Of a stretch of DNA of 64,000 nt, positions 42,101 to 51,306 are shown piece after piece. The notes below the pieces were generated by a model that was not told the DNA's origin, did not search any database, and saw nothing but the letters and a program-made list of their open reading frames with translations. The DNA is from CAWIVH01 sp963839475 (GTDB taxonomy: Bacteria; Acidobacteriota; UBA6911). The DNA is taken from positions 620,001 through 684,000 of the forward strand of contig CAWIVH010000015.1 of assembly GCA_963839475.1 (NCBI GenBank). The letters run 5' to 3'. Within the stretch, counting starts at the first letter, position 1, and each line of letters opens with the position of its first letter. Position numbers and translations under genes: made by a program.

Positions 42101-43768
42101 ATGTCAAACACCCCGGAAAAACAATCGCAACCAGAACCGCCAGGCGGGTTTACACGGCGACAAGTGCTTCAAACGGGAGGTCTGCTGGCTCTGCCCTCCA
42201 CTCTTTTTGGCACAGGCGAAGTTGTCGCTGCGGAAGGACCGCTTACACCCGGGCCGCGGATCTACCAGTCTATCGGCGTTGAGCCCGTTATCAACGCCCG
42301 TGGCACCTTCACCATCATCGGCGCTTCGGTTGAGTTGCCCGAGTGCAGGGCCGCAGTGGAATCCGCTGCCCTGCAAAACGTGCAACTCGACGAATTGGCG
42401 GAAGCGGTCGGGAGGCGCCTGGCGGAAATCACCGGGGCCGAGTGGGGCATGGTCTCGGCCGGCTGCGCGGCTGGACTCAAGCACGTCACGGCAGCCTGCG
42501 TTGCGGGCGGAAATCCCGAAAAGCTGATCCGCATCCCGGATCTCACAGATCTTGAAAAGACCGAGGTGGTGATCCCCCGGTCGTCTCGAAGTGTCTACGA
42601 CCATGCAATCCGCAACGTTGGGGTGAAGGTGGTAATGATAGACACTCTGGAACAGCTCGATGCGGCGCTTAATCCGAGAACGGCCCTGATCTATATCCAG
42701 AGCGGCGGCCCATCGCTCGCCGGACCGCTCTCGCTCGAGGCTATCGCCAAGGTGGCAAAACCGAAGAACGTACCGATTCTTGTGGATGCAGCCGCGGAAA
42801 TACTCACAATCCCGAACGTGCACCTGCAGAGGGGCGCCGATATCGTTGCCTATAGCGGCGGAAAGGCAATCCGCGGTCCGCAGTGCGCCGGACTATTGCT
42901 TGGCCGCAAGGATATCCTGCAAGCGGCATGGCAGGCGAGTTCTCCGCACCACGGCCCGGGCCGCGACAACAAGGTCGGCCGCGAAGAGACCATGGGGATG
43001 CTGGCGGCCGTCGAGGCCTGGGTAAAACGCGATCACAAGGCCGAATGGCAAACCTGGCTATCCTGGCTCGATACCATATCCAAACAGGTCACCAAGATTG
43101 AGGGTGTTACGACAGCGGTTCGCGAACCGAATGGTCTTAGCAACCGCAGTCCCTCGCTGGTTATTTCATGGAATCCGGACAAGTTCAACATCACGGGCGA
43201 AGAGGCGGCCGAAGAAATGGCGAGAACCAAGCCGAGGGTCGCGCTCAGCTCGGGCGGCGGTGGCCCCTCAGCCCAGGCGGCGCCCGACACAACCAGCATC
43301 TCCGTGACGCCCTGGCAGATGCAGCCCGGAGAAGAAAAGATCGTGGCTGACCGCATCTATTCCGTGTTGTCGCAGAAGCGCAGCCCGAAACCTCCCTTGA
43401 AGCCGCCGGTGGCCAACCTTAGCGGCCGTTGGGATGCTACAGTCGAGTTTTTTAATAGCAAGAGTGAGCACGTGCTCTTCATAGAGCAGAACGGCAACCA
43501 GATTCAGGGTACCCACAAGGGCGATTTTTCGACCCGAGACATGTACGGTATCATCGATGGGGACCAGATAGTGCTCCGCAGCGCCACCTCAGAGCGAGGC
43601 ACCGGCGATTCGATCACATTTATTTTCTCGGGCACCGTTTCCGGCGATACGATTTCGGGCCCCATCCACATGGGTGAGTATCTCATGTCGAGATTTACGG
43701 CCAGAAAACACACGTACCCGCCGGCACGCTCAATCATGGTTCCCAAAGGACCTCCGCTTGCCAGTTGA
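42101..43768 (+). CDS. Tat-exported SelA/DgaE-like PLP-dependent enzyme
   Basis: 555 residues from ATG 42101 (GGAGGAAG upstream). Twin-arginine signal FTRRQVLQTGGLLALPSTLFG. Fold-type I PLP domain about 55-430: GVEPVINARGTFTIIGAS, GMVSAGCAAGLKHVTAACVAG, ALIYIQSGGPSLAGPLS, PILVDAAAEIL, and the Schiff-base lysine region YSGGKAIRGPQCAGLLLGR. This is the SelA/D-glucosaminate ammonia-lyase-like branch, whose eliminations release enamines. The last ~120 residues (LSGRWDATVEFFNSKSEHVLFIEQNGNQIQG) form a lipocalin-like beta-sheet domain of unknown role. Substrate unknown. Confidence 0.85.
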   Translation: MSNTPEKQSQPEPPGGFTRRQVLQTGGLLALPSTLFGTGEVVAAEGPLTPGPRIYQSIGVEPVINARGTFTIIGASVELPECRAAVESAALQNVQLDELAEAVGRRLAEITGAEWGMVSAGCAAGLKHVTAACVAGGNPEKLIRIPDLTDLEKTEVVIPRSSRSVYDHAIRNVGVKVVMIDTLEQLDAALNPRTALIYIQSGGPSLAGPLSLEAIAKVAKPKNVPILVDAAAEILTIPNVHLQRGADIVAYSGGKAIRGPQCAGLLLGRKDILQAAWQASSPHHGPGRDNKVGREETMGMLAAVEAWVKRDHKAEWQTWLSWLDTISKQVTKIEGVTTAVREPNGLSNRSPSLVISWNPDKFNITGEEAAEEMARTKPRVALSSGGGGPSAQAAPDTTSISVTPWQMQPGEEKIVADRIYSVLSQKRSPKPPLKPPVANLSGRWDATVEFFNSKSEHVLFIEQNGNQIQGTHKGDFSTRDMYGIIDGDQIVLRSATSERGTGDSITFIFSGTVSGDTISGPIHMGEYLMSRFTARKHTYPPARSIMVPKGPPLAS

Positions 43769-44029
43769 GGGGCCGCAATAGCTTGACAGCGAAGGGAACG
43801 GGAGAGCACTTATCGGTGCCCTCCCGTGTGTCGATCGCATACATCTCGAGAGTCTTGGCATTGCGGAAGTCCATGGGAGACCTTTCCTATGATCGGCGAG
43901 ACCTTCGGGCGCTTGTGCTTTGCCAATATCTGGTCCGCACTGAAACCATTGACTTTAAGGTCACTAATGAGCAGGCTTCCGATCCATAATAGAAGCACTG
44001 TTTCTACTCATTTCTTTCCTGAAATCCAC
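43769..44029. other. Intergenic, nothing recognised
   Basis: Left flank of a dead transposase; no gene supported. Confidence 0.35.
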
Positions 44030-44830
44030 GCTCGGAAATCAGGCGGAGTTGGCTCTCGAAAACCTTACCCTCAGGCAGCAGCCTGCAATCTTGAAGCGGA
44101 AAAAATCCCATGCGTGCCTGAAAAGGAGAGACCGCCTATTCTGGGCCTGCTTCTCGGCCGTTTGGCAGAGATGGCAACAATGCCTGATCGCGGTCAAACC
44201 GGAAATCGTCATCCCCGGGCATCGGAAAGGTCTTGCGCTTTATTGGACATGGCTCTCACACTCTGGTCGTACCAGTCGCCCGGGAATCGGAACAGATATC
44301 CGAGACCTCATCGGCAAAATGGCCCATTCGAACCCGTCCTAGAGGCGCTCCAGAATCATTGGTGAGCTGCTGAAAATCGGTATCAGCGTCTCTGCACGTA
44401 TCGTCGCCCGATTGATGCCGAAGAGAAAAAGCCCTCCTTCCCAGACCTGGCGAAGCTTCCTGAACAATCATGTCAAAGACCTGGTTTCCGTCGACTTCGT
44501 TGTTGTCCTGACAGCCACCTTCCGGGTCTTTTTTGTTCTAATAGTGCTGGCTCACGATCGCTGGCGTGTCGTTCGTTTCAATGTGACCGAACATCGCACC
44601 GCCCGGCGGACCTTGGAGCAGATCATCCAGATATTTCCAGACGGGAACGAACCTGGGTATCTTCTTCGGGATCGTGATATCGTTTACATTGAAGCATTCT
44701 AAGAACGGATTAGACCGATCGGCATCCAGGAAATAGAAACCGCGCCGTGAAGACCTTGGCAAAACGCATTCTGTGAACGCCCGATCGACTCCATACGCCG
44801 GGATGGCCTCGACCATGTCATTACTATTGG
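44030..44830 (+). pseudogene. Integrase-core (IS3/IS481-like) transposase, degenerate
   Basis: Successive frames read LALENLTLRQQPAILKRKK, RDRLFWACFSAVWQRW, KPEIVIPGHRKGL, then SFLNNHVKDLVSVDFVVVLTATFRVFF, ILQIIFPDGNEP..YLLRDRDIV and WQNAFCERPIDSIRRDGLDHVI. These are pieces of the HTH and DDE regions of one transposase, split by frameshifts and stops. The copy near 61840 belongs to the same family. No terminal repeats were found. Confidence 0.72.
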
Positions 44831-45141
44831 CGAGTCACATCTACGGAGAATCCTCCTCCATGTGAGCGCCTGCCATTGCCTTCCATTTATACCCAGATCT
44901 CTGCGTTTGATTGGAAATCAGGTTTCATGCTTTCGGAAAACAGCCTTCGCCCCTTCGGTTAAACTGCCTCCGGATGCAGTTTTGGCGAAGTTTTCCGGCC
45001 AATGCCTTCCGGAAATCGAGGAAACTTGCAAACCTGCAAATTCCTGCCCTTCAGAAAGGCCTTTTTTCAGGTTCCGTTTGGCAGAGATTGGTCGGTCAAG
45101 GCAAAGGACAACCTCATTTCGTGCTCAAAAGGATTATTCGT
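44831..45141. other. Intergenic, nothing recognised
   Basis: An AAACTGC/GCAGTTT inverted repeat near 44965-44988 is the only structure seen. No coding pattern. Confidence 0.35.
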
Positions 45142-45176
45142 AGAAAAAGGGAGGGCCGCCCCAATCAAGAGCGGCC
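45142..45176 (-). terminator. Terminator of the collagen-like gene
   Basis: On the minus strand GGCCGC (45171-45176) pairs with GCGGCC (45154-45159), followed by CCTCCCTTTTTCT. It lies 14 bases downstream of the collagen-like stop. Confidence 0.55.
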
Positions 45177-45189
45177 TGTCCCGGTGTAT

Positions 45190-46071
45190 TCACTGTGGGG
45201 AGACCTCCTTTGTTGGAGTGACCTGCACAGCGGCAAAGCCGTCAAAACTCGCATCGGTACCCGTGAAGCCGACGCCAACGGTCCATGTCCAAGATCCCTC
45301 GTCAGTCATGATGATCCCGGTCGCATACTTTGGGTCATCTAGGTAGATGTAACCTTGGCCCGCTGGCAATGCCAAGATGCGGTCGTATGCCAGGTCGACC
45401 CACTTGTACTGAATGGACGGCGTGGACGAAGGACTTACTGAAAATGTTCCCAGTCGCAATCCATTGGTTGCCAATACTTTGATATCTACATATGCATTTT
45501 CACCTACAGTATAGGGAGGTGGTGGATTGACGGGGTAGCAGTTCCATCGGAATTCGACAACGCCGGGCAGCGAGAAAATTGTGCGTGTCAGGGGATCGGG
45601 TGGGCGGCCGATTATCGTTCCACACGCCAACCCCCCCTGAAAATGGTAGCCGACCGCTGACAAGCCCGGCTCACCCGCTGGCCCCACCGCTCCTGTTGCT
45701 CCCGTCGCGCCTGTAGCGCCAGTATTGCCCTCTGGTCCCACAGGTCCGGCTGGCCCTGTCAACCCGATCGGCCCTTGTGGTCCTGCGGGTCCTACCGGTC
45801 CGGCTGGCCCTGTTAACCCGATCGGCCCTTGTGGTCCTGCGGGTCCTACCGGTCCTGTTGCTCCCGTTGGTCCCGGTGTTCCGGCTGGCCCTTGCAGGTT
45901 CCAGGAGAGCAATGTCTCACGATTTCTGCATATCGGAGTCGATACGATCCTTAGAGTCCCATCTGAGGTATTCACACATGCATTGATCATGCTGCTCTGT
46001 GCTTGGCATGATGGGTCCATGACAATCATCACGAACAAGAGTAGTGATACTGCAATAAACATCCGTTTCAT
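45190..46071 (-). CDS. Secreted collagen-like protein
   Basis: About 293 residues from ATG 46071. Signal peptide ending PSCQAQ, then the conserved lead-in INACVNTSDGTLRIVSTPICRNRETLLSW, roughly 30 Gly-X-Y triplets (about 60-140, GPAGPVGPAGPQGPIGLTGP twice) and a C-terminal ~150-residue beta-rich domain ending in DGFAAVQV. Bacterial collagens form surface or secreted trimers. The collagen segment contains a perfect DNA-level duplication, suggesting length change by slippage. No sortase or anchor motif is visible. Confidence 0.85.
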   Translation of the reverse strand: MKRMFIAVSLLLFVMIVMDPSCQAQSSMINACVNTSDGTLRIVSTPICRNRETLLSWNLQGPAGTPGPTGATGPVGPAGPQGPIGLTGPAGPVGPAGPQGPIGLTGPAGPVGPEGNTGATGATGATGAVGPAGEPGLSAVGYHFQGGLACGTIIGRPPDPLTRTIFSLPGVVEFRWNCYPVNPPPPYTVGENAYVDIKVLATNGLRLGTFSVSPSSTPSIQYKWVDLAYDRILALPAGQGYIYLDDPKYATGIIMTDEGSWTWTVGVGFTGTDASFDGFAAVQVTPTKEVSPQ

Positions 46072-46539
46072 TTTGTGCCTCCGAATCATTTATTGATCTC
46101 AAAACAAGTCCTACTGGCAGTATGTGCCAGATCAGAAGAACAGCCGGCAGGGCGCCGCATTTAGTGGATCAGCCCCCTTTTTGGTCTTGATGCGGGTAAG
46201 TCACAATAGCCAATAAGCACAAGACTGTGACCGAAACCAGCAACATTCGATTCATGTGAATTCTCCTTCCGCCAGAATAATGGTCGTAGATCAGAGAACT
46301 CCCTTCTCATGAGTGCTGGCCGAATGAATCTATTCTGCCCACACTCTAAAAAGCGGAAATTCCCGGGAAAAACCACAACTCAATGTCCGTTTTCTTCTCG
46401 CGCCGGTCACCCCATTCGAGTATCATCGCTTTTGCCTCACAAGTGCATAAGTCCGTTAGCTGCGCCTTGCCAAAACCCCATCCGCCTTTAAAAGACTGAA
46501 TTTCCACGCCTTCAAGGCCGGCGCTTCTCGCCGTGACCC
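46072..46539. other. Intergenic, nothing recognised
   Basis: Upstream of the collagen-like gene and left flank of the integrase fossil. Short frames on both strands show no family pattern. Confidence 0.35.
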
Positions 46540-47273
46540 GTTTGTCATAAGACGGAAAAGCCAGCCTGGACCGCGGAGCAAGTTCGCAAGATTTTCGATG
46601 CAGTTCCGTCTGGGTATCGGTGCCTGTTTATTTGTGTGGCGATGACCGCTCTGCGGCTGGGGGAGTTGCTCGCTCTATAGTGGAAATATGTGAACCTGGA
46701 TGCGAAAACGACCCGGGTTGTTCATAGCCTTTGGAAAAGGCAAATGGTCAATCTGAAAACCGTCTCCAGTGTGCGGACCATTCCACTCGGCCCAGCTCTT
46801 ACGTCTGCGCTAGTCTCGCATCGGGAGGGGTCGCTTTTCACTCGTCCAGAGGATTTCGCACTCTGCAAGCAGGACGGTACATCATTTAATCCCGACGTTT
46901 TGCGGAAGGATGTTCTGTACCCGACTCTGGATCGATTGAATATCCCACGCCCTTCAGGCGCATCGGGTTTTCATGCGTTCGGACATTCGGCGGCAAGCTT
47001 GGTGAACGGCGAGACAGGGAACCTGAAGCTCACACAGAGGTTTCTTGGACATTCGAACGTCAGCACGAGCAGATATTCACACGCATACATCGGAAGTGAT
47101 GGAGCGCGAAGCTGCCGAAGCATTGGAGCGGTCTATCTTTGGAAACCTGTTCTCAACTGTTCTCAATTCGAGAACAGAGAACAACAATTTGGTGAATCAG
47201 AAAATGAAGCTGAAAACCTCAGGGGTTTCCAACCTCTTCAAATGCATCGGTTTATGGCTGATGTTTTAGAAGG
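46540..47273 (+). pseudogene. Tyrosine integrase of the tRNA-targeting element, inactivated
   Basis: Reads WTAEQVRKIFDAVPSGYRCL, ICVAMTALRLGELLAL, stop (46678-46680), WKYVNLDAKTTRVVHSLWKRQ, then GASGFHAFGHSAASLVN and LTQRFLGHSNVSTS. The second catalytic arginine is mutated (HAFRH to HAFGH), a stop interrupts the catalytic domain, and the frame shifts near 47090, just before the tyrosine region (YTHTSEVMEREAAEALERSI in the other frame). It ends three bases before the att repeat, the usual place for an integrase. Confidence 0.8.
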
Positions 47274-47275
47274 GA

Positions 47276-47322
47276 TTTGGTAGCGACGGGTGGAATCGAA
47301 CCACCGACCTTGGGGTTATGAA
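47276..47322 (-). repeat. Left att repeat: 3' part of a CAT-anticodon tRNA gene
   Basis: 47 bases identical to 56901-56947. On the minus strand it reads from the anticodon loop (TTCATAA) through the T arm (GGTGG-TTCGATT-CCACC) to the acceptor strand and CCA. The 5' half (D arm, AGCGACG acceptor strand) is absent, so this is an attachment-site copy, not a working tRNA gene. Confidence 0.88.
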
Positions 47323-47538
47323 TCCAGAATACCCATCTACAGTAACTTATAAAAATCCGCAAATGGGCTAAAACTGGCTGGTTAGTGAGTTTTCGCGCAA
47401 CCACACCTAACCAATTCAGCCCGAATAAATTCCCGAATTTGGCACAAAACTGGCACGGCATTTTGCAGAGACCTCGACTGCGAAACTGGCGAAATTTGCC
47501 TGCAACTCTCTGAAAGCCTCACGTGAGATGGCGACAAG

Positions 47539-48422
47539 GTGAATCGGGGATACACGCTGATTTGGCGAAAACTCTGGGCGAATCCCCTGCTTTGCGAGCC
47601 CGGGAAGAAGTTCTCCCGGCTCGAGGCTTGGCTCTACCTGACGAACGTCCTGGCAACCGGCATTGACGATCCCGGACGCCGGACTCAGCCGCGGCGAGTT
47701 CAGAGTAAGCGTCCGGCGCCTGGCCGACGCTATGGAACTGGAGCCCGGCGGCCGCCTTCCGTTTCCTGCGGCTGCTTGAGGAAAACCGCATGATTTCCAG
47801 GGTGAAACACTCAGCGGAACACCCAGCGGAACAGGAAGCGGAACGCTTTATCGTCTGCAATTACTCCACTTATAACCCGGAGCGAAACACCAGGCGGAAC
47901 GGCGAGCGGAACACTCAGCGGAACACTATTAAAGAAGGAATAAAAGAAGTAGTAAATGAAGTAGAAAAAGACACACACAGTCCCGCTGCGCGGGACGTGC
48001 CCGTGTCCCCGAAAATCCTTCTCGAAATCTACCAGCAACAAAACCAATCGCTGCCCGAGGTGAAGGCACTGACAGCCGAAAGGCTGAGAAAGTGCCGGTC
48101 AAGGATTGACCAGGCCGTCCGCGACGGATGCCTTGAACAATACCTCGCAGATTTCACGGCGGCAGTCAAAAAAGCTCAGCAAACACCCTTCCTTCGCGGG
48201 GAGGGTGCGCGCGGTTGGCGGGCGAGCTTCGACTGGTTCGTTGCGAATCAAGTGAACATCTACGCCGTGCTCGAGGGGAAATACGACGGCCCCGCGGCGG
48301 CGCCGACCAACGGAAACGGAGGGAACCATGCAATCAGTAGCCCGGATTTTGACTGCGAACCCGGTGGAACTTCAACTCGGAGAACGAGCCGCGGCGATCC
48401 CATCTATCGCCCGCGGCAATGA
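47539..48422 (+). pseudogene. Replication initiator (phage/plasmid type), frameshifted
   Basis: The first frame gives GYTLIWRKLWANPLLCEPGK and FSRLEAWLYLTNVLATG. Compared with the copy at 34072, two single-base insertions (near 47672 and 47731) move the HTH part into other frames (LSRGEFRVSVRRLAD, then WNWSPAAAFRFLRLLEENRM). From ATG 47790 the remaining ~210 residues are open: a low-complexity EQEAERF/RNTRRNGERN linker and a C-terminal VSPKILLEIYQQQNQSLPEVKALT...GWRASFDWFV domain like that of phage replication proteins. Upstream of the dnaC-like gene, as in lambda O-P style modules. Confidence 0.7.
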
Positions 48423-49050
48423 GCCCGAGCCTGAATGCCGGCATTGCATGGACAGCGGTTGGCGCCGGGTCGATCTGCCGGGAAGTGCCGGCATGCGGCA
48501 GTGCGAATGCGTGGTGGAAAAAGCGCGGAGGCGAGCTCTGGCGCTGATCCCGGAACGCTTCCGGGACAGCTCATTCGAGTCCTTCAAGCCACGCGATCCG
48601 AAGCAGCAGCGGGCGCTGTCCCTAATGCGCAAGGATCCCGGCGGCAGCTTTTATCTGACCGGCGCTTACGGCAACGGAAAGACCCACTTGCTCTACGCGC
48701 AGTACCGGGAACTGGTGACCGCCGGCCAGGTTCGTTGCCATGTGCGCACGACCCGGGAATTGGTCGAGGAACTGAGGCGCGCCGAATTCGACGAGGATTT
48801 CGTGTCGCCAGTGATCGCCGCAGCATCCCGGCGGGCGCCGTACCACCTGTTCTGGGACGACATCGACAAGCTGAAGCTGACCGACTTCAAGACCGAGGTC
48901 CTCTTCGACCTGGTGGACAGCCTCTACCGCCAGAAGCACGGCCTGACCGTGACTGGCAATTACTCGATGCGTGACCTCGTGGAACACGAGCGCATGCACC
49001 CGGCCATCGTCCGCCGCCTGGACGACATGTGCAGAGTCGTTGAGGTTTGA
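48328..49050 (+). CDS. DnaC-like helicase loader ATPase
   Basis: 240 residues. N-terminal zinc-binding stretch CRHCMDSGW...CEC, AAA+ core with Walker A GAYGNGKTHLL and Walker B HLFWDDIDKLK, sensor region VTGNYSMRDL and an arginine-finger-like HPAIVRRLDDMC. Loads the replicative helicase for the element, in partnership with the rep product. Overlaps the rep frame by 95 bases and the small next gene by ATGA. A fossil copy lies at 24709. Confidence 0.85.
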   Translation: MQSVARILTANPVELQLGERAAAIPSIARGNEPEPECRHCMDSGWRRVDLPGSAGMRQCECVVEKARRRALALIPERFRDSSFESFKPRDPKQQRALSLMRKDPGGSFYLTGAYGNGKTHLLYAQYRELVTAGQVRCHVRTTRELVEELRRAEFDEDFVSPVIAAASRRAPYHLFWDDIDKLKLTDFKTEVLFDLVDSLYRQKHGLTVTGNYSMRDLVEHERMHPAIVRRLDDMCRVVEV

Positions 49051-49262
49051 TCATGAGGCACGACATGCAGCCAGGCGATCGCGTAATCTGGCTCCGTTCT
49101 CCAGGGCGTTCTTTCCTGACCGGCTGGAGAGTAGCTCATGTCCCGGGGACTGTCGTACGTGTTTGCCCTCGCCGGATAAGAATCAGGGTGTTACTCGACG
49201 CACGGGAAAAAACGGTAAATGTGGATCCCGATAATTTGATCAGCCCATGGGAAACAGGGTAG
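49047..49262 (+). CDS. Small conserved protein of the replication module
   Basis: 71 residues: MQPGDRVIWLRSPGRSF, GWRVAHVPGTVVRVCPRRIRIRV and LDAREKTVNVDPDNLI. The beta-strand pattern resembles KOW/SH3-like small folds. Starts in overlap with the dnaC-like stop, so it is translated with it. Related fragments occur at 34480-34575 and 4747-4854. No function known. Confidence 0.65.
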   Translation: MIMRHDMQPGDRVIWLRSPGRSFLTGWRVAHVPGTVVRVCPRRIRIRVLLDAREKTVNVDPDNLISPWETG

Positions 49263-49378
49263 CTCTACTTGGGCGCAGTCAGAAGTCGGGCATTCAGTTC
49301 CATAAATCCTGCATTTTTGGAGTTAGCGACGCCATTATGGCGATTTCAAGGTTTGTGTCCCATGACGCCACTTCGTGC

Positions 49379-50227
49379 TTAGGCAAGCTTGGCAGCCTGG
49401 GCAAGAAAAAATTCCGCGCTCCAAAGATCCAATGACGGCAATTCATTAGATTTAACAAACCGGCGAACATCTTCACGGGCTTGCTTCCAGTCGATGGCTT
49501 TGATCCGTTCCTGCAGTTGCTCGAGACACCAGGTCCTATCCGCCTGAACGTTCCTTCCCGTCCAAGGCCCTATTTGATTTAGAGCCGAGGAGAGCAACGG
49601 GTAATTTGCCGGAGTCCGGCGTGCCGTATACCAGACGAAGTCGTACCAATCGCGCCCCTTCAGATATTCCCGGCATAGCAGTGCGTGAAGCTTGCCGGCG
49701 TAAAGGCTTGGCAGATCAAACAGGCAGACGGCTGAAGGGAAGGGATAGTCCAGGTACTTGGTTTCGTAAGTCGCGCCTTCCGGCGGATGCGTGTCTACCT
49801 CAAGCTTGATTTTCATTTTGCGCATCGGGCCGGATGCCGGCCTGAAATTTAGTTGGAGCAGATTGCCGAGCGAATCATCTTTTACGAATGCTTTGCGCAC
49901 TGTCTTTCCGACCCTGGAACGGTCATCCATTTGGAGCTCGAATCCATAGGCGGTCAGTTCTTTTTTCGCAACGTCGAGATAAGGCTGCAGGTTGAAGGAC
50001 GAATCCCGTTCCTGCAGGGCAAAATCAAGGTCTTCAGAGAAACGATTCAATCCGTGGAAAATTCGGAGACAGGTGCCGCCCTGAAACCCGGCCTGATGAA
50101 AAAAATCCGTTCGCCCCAGTGCTGCCAGCAGGATCTCCTGTGTGATTTCGCGCAGGGCTTGCTCTTCGTCCAGGCTTGAACGGCAATTATATCCGTTCAG
50201 ACGATCTTGGATCATCTTTACGCTCAT
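49379..50227 (-). CDS. abiEii: AbiEii/AbiGii nucleotidyltransferase toxin
   Basis: 282 residues. DNA-polymerase-beta-like nucleotidyltransferase: the metal motif lies in GGTCLRIFHGLNRFSEDLDFALQ (G-G-T...D-x-D: EDLDF) and a later LKGRDWYDFVWYTAR motif IV. In type IV abortive-infection systems the toxin transfers nucleotides to tRNA or other targets and causes reversible growth arrest. ATGA overlap with abiEi upstream. Carried inside the att-bounded island next to a replication module. Confidence 0.92.
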   Translation of the reverse strand: MSVKMIQDRLNGYNCRSSLDEEQALREITQEILLAALGRTDFFHQAGFQGGTCLRIFHGLNRFSEDLDFALQERDSSFNLQPYLDVAKKELTAYGFELQMDDRSRVGKTVRKAFVKDDSLGNLLQLNFRPASGPMRKMKIKLEVDTHPPEGATYETKYLDYPFPSAVCLFDLPSLYAGKLHALLCREYLKGRDWYDFVWYTARRTPANYPLLSSALNQIGPWTGRNVQADRTWCLEQLQERIKAIDWKQAREDVRRFVKSNELPSLDLWSAEFFLAQAAKLA

Positions 50228-50886
50228 CTATTCAGATCCTTTCGCAAGCCTTTAAGAAATCGCAGCACACGACGGGAAGAGTAGTTATCGATCAGACGTT
50301 CGAGGGTCTCCAAATTGATGCTCGCCAGCGAGCTTTCATCCACTCGCAGACTTTCGATAACCGGTCTCGCGGAGGCCCAATCAAGTCTGTGTGCATAGAC
50401 ATAGTCAGCCAACGCTTTGAGCGGCGAGGCCATCAGGAAGCTCTCGGCATGATGAAAACCCTGTTCGTTCCCGTCCTGCTTTTCGATGCGAGTGACTTCT
50501 GTGTAAAAGACTTTCTGCGGAATCCGCGTGAAACTAAAATGTCCGAGAGGTGTCTCAAACTCACGGGCGCGATCCATGGAGGCGCTCGTAATCGCGTATA
50601 CCGCTTCGGGGATCCAGCCATGATGCGACAATGCGGTCTCCAGGCTGATGTAGCTGGGACCATGGATCTGCTGGGCGAAGACCAGCGGGTTGGGCTTTCG
50701 TCGGAGGTACTTGGGGGCAAGGCAGTAAAGCCCCCGGTGGATCCGTAAGACCTCACCTGATTTCAGAGCCCGTTTGATAAGAGCAAATTTGCGGTTGGAA
50801 GTTCCGCCAGTCCAACGGGCAACTTCCATTACGGTGAAGGTGCCGGCAGCTGATTTTTCCAGAGCGGTTTCCGTCAGCTTTTGCAT
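50224..50886 (-). CDS. abiEi: AbiEi antitoxin/repressor
   Basis: 220 residues. N-terminal winged helix (FTVMEVARWTGGTSNRKFALIKRALKSGEVLRIHRGLYCL) and a C-terminal domain with YISLETALSHHGWIPEAV, PLKALADYVYAHRLDW. AbiEi represses its own operon by binding inverted repeats and counters AbiEii without direct contact. The ATG at 50886 has no ribosome site and sits 6 bases after a good -10 hexamer, which suggests a leaderless mRNA. Confidence 0.9.
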   Translation of the reverse strand: MQKLTETALEKSAAGTFTVMEVARWTGGTSNRKFALIKRALKSGEVLRIHRGLYCLAPKYLRRKPNPLVFAQQIHGPSYISLETALSHHGWIPEAVYAITSASMDRAREFETPLGHFSFTRIPQKVFYTEVTRIEKQDGNEQGFHHAESFLMASPLKALADYVYAHRLDWASARPVIESLRVDESSLASINLETLERLIDNYSSRRVLRFLKGLRKDLNR

Positions 50887-50892
50887 ATATGG

Positions 50893-50921
50893 ATAATACT
50901 GTCAAAATATGACAGTATCAA
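50893..50921 (-). promoter_or_regulatory. abiE promoter with embedded operator
   Basis: Minus-strand -35 TTGATA (50916-50921) and -10 TATTAT (50893-50898) are separated by 17 bases. The spacer is filled by the perfect palindrome ATACTGTCA-AAATA-TGACAGTAT (50896-50918), which overlaps both hexamers, so a bound repressor would block polymerase. Confidence 0.8.
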
Positions 50922-51306
50922 GTAAATATAAATTTACCTGGATTGCAGCTGTGGGTGCTTCCGTCATCAATTGTTGCTAGGATGGAATTAAAGCTTTATG
51001 GAGCAATATATTACAGCCGAATAAGGGATCAGCGGTTCCGGTTTGAAAAAAATCAGACATAAGTGCCCTTTTCATAATGAGATGGGGGCGAATCGCCAAC
51101 AGTAGATTGCGGAAGCACCTTAGTGGGGCAACGCTTCTCAGGCCGTGGCCGTGATCGACCCTGTGTCAGTTAAGAACGCCGACGCAGCAAGAATGATGAG
51201 CGCGCCTCGGCTTGTATTAACCCATGAGCGGCGTACGACTTTTTTGACCGCACGGGATGCGACTTTCGGTCACACCCCGTCCTTATTTCAGCAGAATCAA
51301 CGACTC
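50922..51306. other. Intergenic, nothing recognised
   Basis: Upstream of abiE and downstream of the DUF4091 gene. Short frames only. Confidence 0.35.

Noticed and set aside
47276..47322. A tRNA-Met gene on the minus strand
   Set aside because: Only the 3' half is present: no D arm or 5' acceptor strand (AGCGACG) follows at higher coordinates. It is an attachment-site copy.
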